Shown piece after piece: positions 1 through 5,897 of a stretch of DNA of 6,839 nucleotides. Position 1 is the stretch's first letter. Each line of letters opens with the position of its first letter. Position numbers and translations under genes: made by a program. The notes under the pieces are model-generated. The model was not told where the DNA came from. It did not search any database and saw only the letters and a list, made by a program, of their open reading frames with translations. The DNA is from Spirochaetaceae bacterium UBA4077 (GTDB lineage Bacteria; Spirochaetota; Spirochaetia; Treponematales; Rectinemataceae), in assembly GCA_002383375.1 (NCBI GenBank), contig DFYR01000015.1, positions 17,718 through 24,556 on the forward strand, in the 5' to 3' direction.

Positions 1-363
1 AAGGGTTTCAAGATAGTAGGGCTGAAAATGATACGAGTCTCCAGAGCGCTGGCTGAGACCCATTACAGGGAACATAAGGACAAGGCATTTTTTGGAGAAC
101 TGGTGGATTATATCTGTTCGGCTCCTCTGATTGCGATGGTGCTCGAGGCTGATGGGGCCGTAGCCATGTTGAGACATCTCTGCGGCGCCACCAAGGCGAT
201 CGATGCCGCACCCGGTACACTACGCGGCGATTTTGCCCTGCATACAAATTTTAACATCATTCACGCCTCCGATTCCCCTGAATCGGCAGAACGAGAAATC
301 GGACTGTTTTTCAAGCCCGAGGAAATTTTCGATTGGAAGGACTGTAACGATGAATGGATCTGA
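1..363 (+). CDS. ndk: Nucleoside diphosphate kinase, 5'-truncated by the window edge
   Basis: Cytosolic enzyme that moves the gamma-phosphate of a nucleoside triphosphate (usually ATP) to nucleoside diphosphates through a phospho-histidine intermediate, balancing the NTP and dNTP pools. The frame is open from base 1 (KGFKIVGLK...), so the ATG at 28 is internal and not the start. About 28 N-terminal residues are missing; they would carry the family's beta-1 strand with the IKPD segment. The visible 120 residues contain the family signature: APGTLRGDF at about 70-78, then NIIHASDSPESAE, where the phosphorylated histidine is visible residue 88 (bases 262-264). The end, FFKPEEIFDW...DEWI, is also typical of NDK. 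The stop TGA at 361-363 lies inside the start of the next gene, which overlaps by 14 bases, so the two are one transcript. Family assignment is secure; the promoter and start lie outside the window. Confidence 0.96.
   Translation, partial: KGFKIVGLKMIRVSRALAETHYREHKDKAFFGELVDYICSAPLIAMVLEADGAVAMLRHLCGATKAIDAAPGTLRGDFALHTNFNIIHASDSPESAEREIGLFFKPEEIFDWKDCNDEWI
335..340 (+). promoter_or_regulatory. Ribosome binding site of the M3 peptidase gene, inside ndk
   Basis: GGAAGG lies 9 bases before the ATG at 350, within the last codons of ndk. It fixes the peptidase start at 350 rather than at the upstream in-frame ATG at 203. That longer form would add 49 residues read out of frame through ndk, with no resemblance to the M3 family. 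Confidence 0.7.
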
Positions 364-2158
364 GAACCTGCCCAGCTGGGACTTGAACTCAGTGTTCCCC
401 GATTTCGAGTCTGAAAAATATATAGCAGCGAAAAGCAGAGCAGCTACGCTGAGCGCCGAAGTTCTGGAGTTCTACCAAAAAAGCCAAAAACCCAGTGACG
501 ACGAGGATACCGCCGCCTGGCTCAAAAAAGCCCTGGCTCTCAACGACGAATTGGGCTCTTTGATGGAAACCCTTTCAGCCTACACCTACGCCCGGTTCAG
601 CACGGCCACCAGAGACGCCAAGGCCATGGCTGAACTCAACGCGGTCGAAGCGCTGATGCTGCCCGCCAAGCGGGTGGATGTTCTCTATAAGAACGCGCTG
701 GCAGCTCGCAAAGCTGCCGTCGAAACGCTAGTCGCCGGTAATGCCTTTTTCAAGCCCTACGACTTCGTGCTGATGGATGAGCTGCTTTTTCAGTCCCGGC
801 AGATGGCTCCGGAGCTGGAAGACCTGGCCGAGGATCTGGGCAGGAGCGGGGCTGACGCCTGGTCCAGGCTGCAGGAAGCGCTGAGCTCCAACGCATCCAC
901 GGTATGGGACGAGGAGACGGGGGCGCGCAAGACCGTTATTGAACTGCGCAACCTCGCTTTCGATCCCGACAGGAGTGTTCGAGAAAAAGCCTATAATCTG
1001 GAACTCTCGGTATGGAAATCCGTCGAACTGCCCATGGCGGCGGCGCTGAACGGGGTAAAGGGGACGGCCAACAGCCTCAACGCCCGCAGGGGTTGGAAAG
1101 ACGCGCTGGAAAAATCTACAGCCCAGGCGAGGATTTCCGCTGCGACTCTGGATGCGCTGGTCACAGCCATGGAGTCATCTCTTCCCATTTGGAGAGACTA
1201 TCTCAAGACCAAGGCGAAGGCGCTCGGACTTAAGAGGTTAGCCTTTTTCGACCTCTTCGCCCCTGTGGAAAAAAAGGGTTCTCCCCTTCCGACATTCAGT
1301 TGGGACGAGGCGCGATCCTTCATTGTAGAAAAGTTCTCCTCCTTCGATCCCGGCATGGGCGCCTACGCCGACAAGGCCTTCGCCTCCCGCTGGATCGACG
1401 CCAAGCCCAGGGAGGGCAAGGTGGGCGGTGCATACTGCACCGATTTTCCGCTCTCTAAAGAGGCGAGGGTGCTGTGCAACTATGACGGCAGTTTTTCATC
1501 GGTGAGCACCATAGCCCATGAGCTCGGCCATGCCTGGCACCATGAATGCATAATGGGCAAACCTTACGGGCTCAGCCATTACCCTATGACACTTGCCGAA
1601 ACTGCTTCGATTTTTGCCGAAACGATCGTATCCGAGGCTGCGCTTGCCCAGGCTGAAGCGGCGGAGAGGCTTCCCCTGGTGGAAATGCATCTCCAGGACG
1701 GCTGTCAGGTGATCGTTGACATTCTGTCCCGATTTTATTTCGAAAGAAAAATTTTCTCCCAGCGGGCGGACAACGAACTCAGCCCCGAGCAGTACTGCGC
1801 AGCCATGCTTGATGCCCAGGAAAAAACCTACGGGGATGGCTTGGATCCCGAAAAGCGGCATCCCTATATGTGGGCGGTCAAGGGGCATTACTACATCCCC
1901 TCTCTTTCCTACTATAATTTCCCCTATGCCTTTGGCCAGCTCTTCGGGCTCGGTCTCTACGAGCGCTACATACAGGAAGGCCCTGGCTTCGTAAAGGCCT
2001 ACAAGAGGCTGCTGTCGGATACAGGTTCCATGTCGGCGGTGGATCTCACTAAAAAAGCGGGCTTCGATATCGAGACGCCGGAATTCTGGCGCTCTTCGCT
2101 CCAGGTTTTTGCCCGGCAGGCCGAGGCCTTAAAAGAATTGGTGGACGATCTGCTCTGA
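350..2158 (+). CDS. pepF: Oligoendopeptidase F, M3 family zinc metallopeptidase
   Basis: Predicted cytosolic zinc endopeptidase that cleaves short peptides, not folded proteins, and so feeds peptide and amino-acid recycling. The 602-residue product has the usual PepF/M3 length of about 600. The N-terminal half (about 1-200) is the helical region that covers the cleft. The catalytic centre is HELGH at residues 390-394 (zinc ligands His390 and His394, general base Glu391). Glu417 in TLAETAS is the expected third ligand. The C-terminal stretch from His513 through YYNFPYAFG (about 521-529) matches the conserved His/Tyr substrate-binding segment of the family. There is no signal peptide or membrane segment. 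The ATG at 350 is chosen because it follows GGAAGG and gives the family N-terminus (NLPSWDLNSVFP). The gene overlaps the end of ndk by 14 bases, implying co-transcription and probably translational coupling. All key residues are present. The exact subfamily and the use of the symbol pepF are less certain than the M3 assignment. Confidence 0.95.
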   Translation: MNGSENLPSWDLNSVFPDFESEKYIAAKSRAATLSAEVLEFYQKSQKPSDDEDTAAWLKKALALNDELGSLMETLSAYTYARFSTATRDAKAMAELNAVEALMLPAKRVDVLYKNALAARKAAVETLVAGNAFFKPYDFVLMDELLFQSRQMAPELEDLAEDLGRSGADAWSRLQEALSSNASTVWDEETGARKTVIELRNLAFDPDRSVREKAYNLELSVWKSVELPMAAALNGVKGTANSLNARRGWKDALEKSTAQARISAATLDALVTAMESSLPIWRDYLKTKAKALGLKRLAFFDLFAPVEKKGSPLPTFSWDEARSFIVEKFSSFDPGMGAYADKAFASRWIDAKPREGKVGGAYCTDFPLSKEARVLCNYDGSFSSVSTIAHELGHAWHHECIMGKPYGLSHYPMTLAETASIFAETIVSEAALAQAEAAERLPLVEMHLQDGCQVIVDILSRFYFERKIFSQRADNELSPEQYCAAMLDAQEKTYGDGLDPEKRHPYMWAVKGHYYIPSLSYYNFPYAFGQLFGLGLYERYIQEGPGFVKAYKRLLSDTGSMSAVDLTKKAGFDIETPEFWRSSLQVFARQAEALKELVDDLL

Positions 2159-2159
2159 T

Positions 2160-2291
2160 ATGAGCTCCTTGAATGAAGAAGCAAAGGCTCAGACTGGGGC
2201 TCGGATAAGCGCCGGCCTGAGCCTTCCCGATGCAGACTATTTACTAGCGACGATGCCGGCGGCTGCTCTAGTCCGCCGTCAAGTCTCTTAG
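2160..2291 (+). CDS. Possible 43-residue small ORF after the M3 peptidase (doubtful)
   Basis: An ATG at 2160 stands one base after the peptidase stop (TGA-T-ATG) and opens a 43-codon frame (MSSLNEEAKAQTGARISAGL...). The frame runs through the whole convergent gap and ends with TAG at 2289-2291, overlapping the end of rsgA by 4 bases. There is no clear Shine-Dalgarno sequence, so translation would have to depend on re-initiation after the peptidase stop. The predicted peptide is hydrophilic to mildly hydrophobic with no domain I recognise. A frame of this length is not surprising by chance in GC-rich DNA, and the region also contains inverted repeats that suit a transcript end. I list it only so that it can be tested by conservation. 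Confidence 0.17.
   Translation: MSSLNEEAKAQTGARISAGLSLPDADYLLATMPAAALVRRQVS
2184..2225. terminator. Inverted repeat in the convergent gap, possible bidirectional transcript end
   Basis: AAGGCTCAG (2184-2192) and CTGAGCCTT (2217-2225) are perfect 9-base complements around a 24-base loop, which can pair further through CTGG/CCGG. A second repeat, CGGCGG (2257-2262) and CCGCCG (2273-2278), has a 10-base loop. Both lie between the converging pepF-type gene and rsgA, the expected place for transcript ends. Neither is followed by a T-tract on either strand, so these are not canonical rho-independent terminators. They could stall polymerase or protect 3' ends. Confidence 0.35.
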
Positions 2292-3484
2292 GGCATGCCT
2301 CTGCTTTCCCGGTCCCGGCGAAGGGCTCTTCCTGCCTTGTTGATGGTTTTCCATTTAGCCCGTTCGGCTGCGGCCGCGGTCTTGTCCTCTCTTCTGTCCA
2401 GGAAAGCTGTCTCCTGGAGCATTTTTCTCCAGCGGGCATAACGTCCGGGATCCAGGCTTCCATCCTTCAGAGCGGCGCGAACAGCGCAGCCCGGCTCTTC
2501 CCGGTGTTTGCAGTCCCTGAACCTGCAGGAAAAAGCAAGGGCTGCTATCTCAGGGAATACAGCGTCCAGGTCGGCTTCATCAGCCCAGAGCTGCACCTCC
2601 CTCAATCCAGGGCTGTCCAGTACGATAAGCCCCGAATTTAAAAGATAGAGCTCCCTGTGGGTTGTCGTGTGAACGCCTTTGCTGTCGCCTTCCCGCACGG
2701 GAGAAGTCTCGGTGAGACTGAAGCCTGCGAGAGTATTTAGAAGGGTCGATTTGCCTACTCCTGAGGAGCCCAGCAGGGCTATCGTGCTGCCGGTTTTAAA
2801 CAGGGATTGGAGCTTTGCCACGCCTTCCCCGGTTGCTGCGCTCACCCCCAGCACCGGCGTAGTACCCGATACGGATGCCAGCTCATCGAGCAAAGTACCG
2901 GGATCCTGGATCAGGTCGGTTTTGGTGAGGAGCACCAGCGGATTTACCCCAGATGCGTGGCATAAGGCCAAAAGCCTTTCCACCCGCCCGGGCGAGAAGT
3001 CGGCGCCGCAGGCTGTCATTGCCACGGCAATATCGACGTTGGCCGCCAGAGCCTGGATAAATCGTGCATCGCCATGCCGTGAGCCTGGAGCTTTTCTGGC
3101 CAGAAAAGATTTTCTTGGCAGAATCACTATTGGAAGCCAGGTCGCATCGGCGCCGCCTGGCATGCCCTGATCAAGTTCCCGCACGAGGAGCCAGTCCCCA
3201 ACGGCGGGAAGGTCCTCAGGAAGAGCAATGCCTTCGGCGAAGGCGCCGGTCAACAGAATCCTGCCTTCCCTGATCGATGCTTCTCCATGGGCATTACTGA
3301 CTGCCAGGGCTCCGGACCGCTGTATCTCAACTACCCTGGCAGGGAAAACCTCGGATTTTTCATACGCGGCGTCGCCGATATTTCTGGCCGCTTCCTCCCA
3401 TGATACGTTCCATCCCCATTTTTCCAGGCCTTTCAAGGAGCTGTCTCTGGTAGCTGAGATTCCATTCGAACTAATCAAGTGCAC
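2288..3484 (-). CDS. rsgA: Ribosome small-subunit maturation GTPase RsgA (YjeQ/YloQ/EngC)
   Basis: Circularly permuted GTPase that checks late 30S subunit assembly near the decoding centre; the 30S subunit stimulates its GTP hydrolysis. With the GTG start at 3484 the protein has 398 residues. An N-terminal OB-fold region (about 45-125) is followed by the GTPase motifs in permuted order: G4 as TKTD (187-190), G5 as SAATG (215-219), the P-loop GSSGVGKST (239-247), a HTTT switch (272-275) and G3 as DSPG (290-293). The C-terminal zinc site is C320-x4-C325-x-H327-x5-C333, in FRDCKHREEPGCAV. The basic tail with WKTINKAGRALRR is also typical. Start choice: GTG 3484 has AAGGAA 7 bases upstream. ATG 3502 and TTG 3538 are in frame (404 and 416 residues) but have no visible binding site. 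About 20 residues precede the conserved WGWN, so the true start could be still closer to it. The gene converges on the M3 peptidase and is transcribed alone or with the short ORF upstream. Confidence 0.95.
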   Translation of the reverse strand: MHLISSNGISATRDSSLKGLEKWGWNVSWEEAARNIGDAAYEKSEVFPARVVEIQRSGALAVSNAHGEASIREGRILLTGAFAEGIALPEDLPAVGDWLLVRELDQGMPGGADATWLPIVILPRKSFLARKAPGSRHGDARFIQALAANVDIAVAMTACGADFSPGRVERLLALCHASGVNPLVLLTKTDLIQDPGTLLDELASVSGTTPVLGVSAATGEGVAKLQSLFKTGSTIALLGSSGVGKSTLLNTLAGFSLTETSPVREGDSKGVHTTTHRELYLLNSGLIVLDSPGLREVQLWADEADLDAVFPEIAALAFSCRFRDCKHREEPGCAVRAALKDGSLDPGRYARWRKMLQETAFLDRREDKTAAAAERAKWKTINKAGRALRRDRESRGMP

Positions 3485-3491
3485 CGTTCTA

Positions 3492-3497
3492 TTCCTT
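3492..3497 (-). promoter_or_regulatory. Candidate ribosome binding site for rsgA
   Basis: On the minus strand AAGGAA stands 7 bases before GTG 3484 and 13 before the next in-frame TTG (3478). It lies downstream of the in-frame ATG at 3502, so it cannot serve that codon. This is the main argument for a GTG start. The bases just upstream (TATGAT, 3503-3498) resemble a -10 box, but I find no matching -35, so I do not call a promoter. Confidence 0.45.
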
Positions 3498-3646
3498 ATC
3501 ATATTCAAAAACCGCGAGGCTCGGCTTGAGTGTAGCAAAACCTGCCTCTTCAGCGCCGACGCGCAGCTTCTTCTGAGAAAATGCGCGAGAGTTGTTCTGA
3601 ATGCCGTCTTATGCCGCGAAAAGGAAGGTAGAAGGAATAGTAGGTA

Positions 3647-3724
3647 TTACAGGCGGATCGAGCCTGTTTTTCTTCCGACCTCGGACCTGCCCCTGCGGCT
3701 GTTGTTGAGTATGGCCTTGTTCAT
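3647..3724 (-). CDS. Candidate 25-residue basic small protein or leader peptide
   Basis: ATG 3724 to TAA 3647 encodes a 25-residue peptide starting MNKAILNNSRRGRSEV, rich in Arg and Lys and without Cys, a signal peptide or a membrane segment. Its ribosome binding site AAGGAGG (3737-3731) is the strongest in the window and lies 6 bases before the ATG. The frame sits about 160 bases upstream of rsgA on the same strand, so it could be a tiny independent gene or a leader ORF of the rsgA transcript. TTCCGACC just before the binding site is perfectly complementary to GGTCGGAA inside the frame (plus-strand positions 3738-3745 and 3673-3680), so binding site and start codon lie in the loop of a possible long hairpin. 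The stop codon TAA begins inside another hairpin. I recognise no family. A chance match of binding site and short frame is possible. Confidence 0.4.
   Translation of the reverse strand: MNKAILNNSRRGRSEVGRKTGSIRL
3649..3674 (+). terminator. Rho-independent terminator facing the plus strand
   Basis: ACAGGC (3649-3654), a 7-base loop, then GCCTGT (3662-3667) running directly into T5-C-T2 (3667-3674). Stem, loop and U-tract fit a canonical intrinsic terminator for plus-strand transcription. No plus-strand gene precedes it: rsgA lies there on the opposite strand. Read on the minus strand the same hairpin has no U-tract and covers the last codons of the 25-codon frame. It may end an antisense or small RNA, or block read-through toward the RidA and lysS genes. 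Confidence 0.55.
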
Positions 3725-3745
3725 TCAACGCCTCCTTGGTCGGAA

Positions 3746-3775
3746 CTATGCCCGCGCCAGGCGCAGGCCGCATAG
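3746..3775 (-). repeat. Hairpin just upstream of the short ORF's ribosome binding site
   Basis: On the plus strand, GCCCGCGCC (3750-3758) and GGCGCAGGC (3760-3768) are complementary over 9 positions with one G-T pair around a single central base. The outer CTATG (3746-3750) and CATAG (3771-3775) extend the pairing past a small bulge. On the minus strand this hairpin would lie in the leader, 8 bases before the AAGGAGG site. It may be a regulatory or mRNA-protecting structure. There is no U-tract, so it is not a typical terminator. Confidence 0.4.
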
Positions 3776-3832
3776 CAGGATTGCTTTTCAGGCTGACTTA
3801 AGGATTCCTGCGTGCAAAACTGAGTGTATAAC

Positions 3833-3877
3833 GAAAGCGGGGGCGCCGCAAGCCAGGCTTGCGGCGCCCCCGCTTTC
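3833..3877 (-). terminator. Long palindrome, probable terminator of the lysS-RidA transcript
   Basis: A 22-base arm (3833-3854) is the exact reverse complement of 3856-3877 with one base between them. The effective hairpin is therefore about 20 bp of very GC-rich stem with a minimal loop. It starts 31 bases after the RidA stop codon on the minus strand and is followed there by a loose T-rich stretch (TTTCGTTAT). Position and stability argue for the end of the lysS-RidA mRNA. The U-tract is imperfect, so RNA 3'-end protection or a repeated palindromic element are alternatives. On the plus strand the arm ends in CTTTC with no U-tract. Confidence 0.65.
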
Positions 3878-3908
3878 TGCCGTAGAGGCTACGTAGGAAA
3901 CCTGGATT

Positions 3909-4292
3909 TCAGGTCGCCGGGATCTCCGCCACGGCCTCGATCTCCACAAGGCATCCGAAGTGAAGTCTGCCTGTCGGCACGACAACCCTCGCGGGTTTGT
4001 GAGTTCCGAAGAACTCAGCGTAAATCCTGTTGACGGTATCCCAGCCTTCCATGTCGGCGATATAGACTCGGCAGAGGACAACAGAGTCGCGTCCAAGGCC
4101 GGCTTCGCGTAAGACCCTGTCCACGTTGGCCAGGGCTTGCCGCGCATGGCCTTCCAGCCCTCCTTCGGGAAGGCGTCGGGTATCGGGATCTATGGAGAGT
4201 TGGCCTGATATGTAAAGCATGCCATTCGAAACGATGCCGGGCGTGTAATGTCCTTTGTTTTCAACCAGGTATTTCGGTGCGATCTGCTTCAT
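3909..4292 (-). CDS. RidA family protein (YjgF/YER057c/UK114), probable enamine/imine deaminase
   Basis: Members of this small trimeric family hydrolyse reactive enamine/imine intermediates such as 2-aminoacrylate, made by PLP enzymes, to ketoacids and ammonia, preventing damage to other PLP enzymes. The 127-residue product has the usual length of about 125-130. Motifs in order: NGMLYISGQL at 23-32, QALANVDRVLREAG in the middle helix, then HKPARVVVPTGRL, where Arg102 aligns with the carboxylate-binding arginine of RidA (Arg105 in E. coli), and VEIEAVA (116-122) as the closing strand. The start is ATG 4292: AAGGA (4305-4301) precedes it by 8 bases, and that site directly follows the lysS stop. 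The gap to lysS is only 14 bases, so the two are one operon and RidA depends on the lysS promoter. A strong hairpin follows the stop. Family is secure; substrate and Rid subgroup are not, so I give no gene symbol. Confidence 0.93.
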   Translation of the reverse strand: MKQIAPKYLVENKGHYTPGIVSNGMLYISGQLSIDPDTRRLPEGGLEGHARQALANVDRVLREAGLGRDSVVLCRVYIADMEGWDTVNRIYAEFFGTHKPARVVVPTGRLHFGCLVEIEAVAEIPAT

Positions 4293-4300
4293 CGCAACAT

Positions 4301-4305
4301 TCCTT
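4301..4305 (-). promoter_or_regulatory. Ribosome binding site of the RidA-family gene
   Basis: On the minus strand AAGGA begins within two bases of the lysS stop TGA (4309-4307) and lies 8 bases before ATG 4292. It excludes the long upstream extension of this frame into lysS, which would be an antisense-like shadow, and suggests that ribosomes finishing lysS start the next gene. Confidence 0.7.
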
Positions 4306-4306
4306 T

Positions 4307-5890
4307 TCAATAGGCGGCCAGAATGGACATGACTTTTTCCTTGCCCAAGGTGCCGAGGAATCCAGCCAGCCGCGGCCCCTGGTCCTTGCCGATCAGCGCC
4401 TGATAGGCGGCTCGGAAAAGCACCTTGCTGTCCACGCCGGCTGCGCCAGCCGCGGCGTATATAGCCTCGGCGACGGATTTTTCGTTCTCGAAGCTTTCCA
4501 GCCGCAGCACTACATCGTCCCTCAGCCGTCGAACAGCCTCGAGCTCCGCATCGCTCAGTTCGGTCTTTTCCCCGGGTTTTCGCACGCTGAAGCGGAAATC
4601 CTCGGGAGAGCATTCGTTGATCCAGTACCATGCCCGCATTGCTCTGGCACGAACATACGGTTTTTGCGATTCCTTGAGCCCGGGCAGGGCTTCCATCACC
4701 GCTTCCACGTCACCCTGGTGAATCAGCAAAAGCGAGCAAAGATGGCGGAATGGCACCTGGTAGGGCTCTTCCGAAGGCAGGGCACCCACCTGGGAGAGTT
4801 CGTAGATCCGTCGCTCCTTGGCTTCGGTTGCTCCATCCTTTGCCTTTTCTTTACCCCAGTAAATCCGCTCGGTTTTATCGTAGTCCTCGTAAATTTTTAT
4901 CACGTCCAGGTCGAAGCTGATGACAAACTCGGTATTAGGCCTTGTGCCTGCGAAGAGATAGCGCACCAGCTCGGGCTGGTAGACACGGAGCAGGTCCGGC
5001 AGATCGACCACCTTGCCCTTGGACGAGGACATCTTGCCTGGCGAGCCCTTAATGCCGATAAAGTCGTAGCGGAAGGTCACAGGGGGCTTGCGGCCGTAGA
5101 CTTCTTCCACCACATGCTTGGAGGTGTCGAAGCTGCCGCCCTGGGAATGGTGGTCCTTGCCGGCGGGCTCGAAATCCACCTGCTCAAAGTTCCAACGCAT
5201 GGGCCAATCCACCCTCCACACGAGTTTGGCGCCCTTGAGGCTGCGCAAATCCCCTGTTTCCCTATGGCCGCAGTCGCAATGGTAGGTCAGGCCCCATTCG
5301 CCGTCCCAGCCTTCAATCTCAGTGGTATCCCTGTTGCATGCCGAGCAGAACACCGACACGGGCCACCACTCACCCTGTATCTTGTGGTCTTCGTCGCGAT
5401 ACTTGTCCAGGATCGTCTTAAGATGTTCGCGCATTTCCAGGGCCCGCCTCATGCCCTGGGCGTACATGCCCTTCCTATAGCGCTCGGCCTGGTAAAGAAA
5501 CTCCGGGGCGATTCCCACCTCGGGCAGGATCGACTCCACATCCACCTCGTGGTGCCGTGCGTAGGACGAATCCCTGCCCCAGGGGTCGGGCACAAGGGTG
5601 ATGGGCTGGCGGAGATATTTTTCCAGCAGCTCTGCCTGGGGCATGTTTAGAGGTACTTTCCTGAACACGTCGTAATCGTCCCAGCTATAGATGAAGCGAA
5701 CCTTTTTGCCCCGGTCCCGCAAGGCCCTGACTACGAGCTCGACGGAAATCATCTCCCGGAAATTTCCAACGTGCACAGTCCCTGATGGAGTGATGCCGGA
5801 GGCGCAGGTGTAAGTCTCCTTGTCTCCCCAGGTCTGAATTATTTTTTCGGCGGTCTGGTCCGCCCAATGGGATACTTTGTTCTTTTCCAT
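4307..5890 (-). CDS. lysS: Class I lysyl-tRNA synthetase
   Basis: Cytosolic enzyme that activates lysine with ATP and charges tRNA-Lys. This is the class I form with a Rossmann-fold catalytic domain, not the class II LysRS found in most bacteria. Evidence in the 527 residues: SGITPSGTVHVGNFRE (31-46) contains the HIGH-type motif as HVGN (40-43); GSPGKMSSSKGKV (282-293) contains the KMSKS loop as KMSSS (286-290). Between them C182-x2-C185 and C205-x-C207 form a probable zinc-binding insertion. The C-terminal third is helical, as in the anticodon-binding domain of this class. The length fits the family at about 520-530. ATG 5890 is the first possible start: an in-frame TAA lies 18 bases upstream with no start codon between. 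No Shine-Dalgarno sequence precedes it; a -10-like box lies there instead. It is the only LysRS in the window. The class is frequent in spirochaetes and archaea. Confidence 0.96.
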   Translation of the reverse strand: MEKNKVSHWADQTAEKIIQTWGDKETYTCASGITPSGTVHVGNFREMISVELVVRALRDRGKKVRFIYSWDDYDVFRKVPLNMPQAELLEKYLRQPITLVPDPWGRDSSYARHHEVDVESILPEVGIAPEFLYQAERYRKGMYAQGMRRALEMREHLKTILDKYRDEDHKIQGEWWPVSVFCSACNRDTTEIEGWDGEWGLTYHCDCGHRETGDLRSLKGAKLVWRVDWPMRWNFEQVDFEPAGKDHHSQGGSFDTSKHVVEEVYGRKPPVTFRYDFIGIKGSPGKMSSSKGKVVDLPDLLRVYQPELVRYLFAGTRPNTEFVISFDLDVIKIYEDYDKTERIYWGKEKAKDGATEAKERRIYELSQVGALPSEEPYQVPFRHLCSLLLIHQGDVEAVMEALPGLKESQKPYVRARAMRAWYWINECSPEDFRFSVRKPGEKTELSDAELEAVRRLRDDVVLRLESFENEKSVAEAIYAAAGAAGVDSKVLFRAAYQALIGKDQGPRLAGFLGTLGKEKVMSILAAY

Positions 5891-5897
5891 GGCGAGG

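Larger units (their letters stand above)
3485..3908. other. Gene-poor, hairpin-rich stretch between rsgA and the RidA gene
   Basis: This 424-base interval has no long credible gene; the plus-strand frame crossing it (3228-3896) is mostly antisense to rsgA and resembles no family. Read on the minus strand from the RidA stop, it holds: a 22-bp palindrome (3833-3877); a leader-type hairpin (3746-3775); a perfect AAGGAGG binding site (3731-3737); a 25-codon frame (3724-3647) whose last codons form a hairpin that is a canonical terminator on the plus strand (3649-3674); and about 160 bases without recognised signals before the rsgA start. The rsgA promoter should be here, but no -35/-10 pair is convincing. 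I see no tRNA and no known riboswitch. Confidence 0.6.

Noticed and set aside
28..363. Complete 111-residue protein starting at ATG 28
   Set aside because: The reading frame is open to base 1 with NDK-like sequence before that ATG, so the gene is simply cut by the window edge.
3665..3745. Possible SRP (4.5S/6S-like) RNA core, because CAGGTCCGAGGTCGGAAG on the minus strand recalls the SRP loop
   Set aside because: The SRP core GGAAGGAAGCAGCC and the matching opposite strand of the hairpin are absent; the similarity is limited to a few bases.
3228..3896. Plus-strand frame of 222 codons crossing the rsgA 5' end and the hairpin-rich gap
   Set aside because: Its first part is antisense to the well-supported rsgA, the product resembles no family, and it passes through a plus-strand terminator and a long palindrome. 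No binding site is evident.
4277..5650. Long plus-strand frame of 457 codons opposite lysS
   Set aside because: It is wholly antisense to a clear class I LysRS with intact motifs; the length is explained by the GC-rich codon use of lysS on the other strand.
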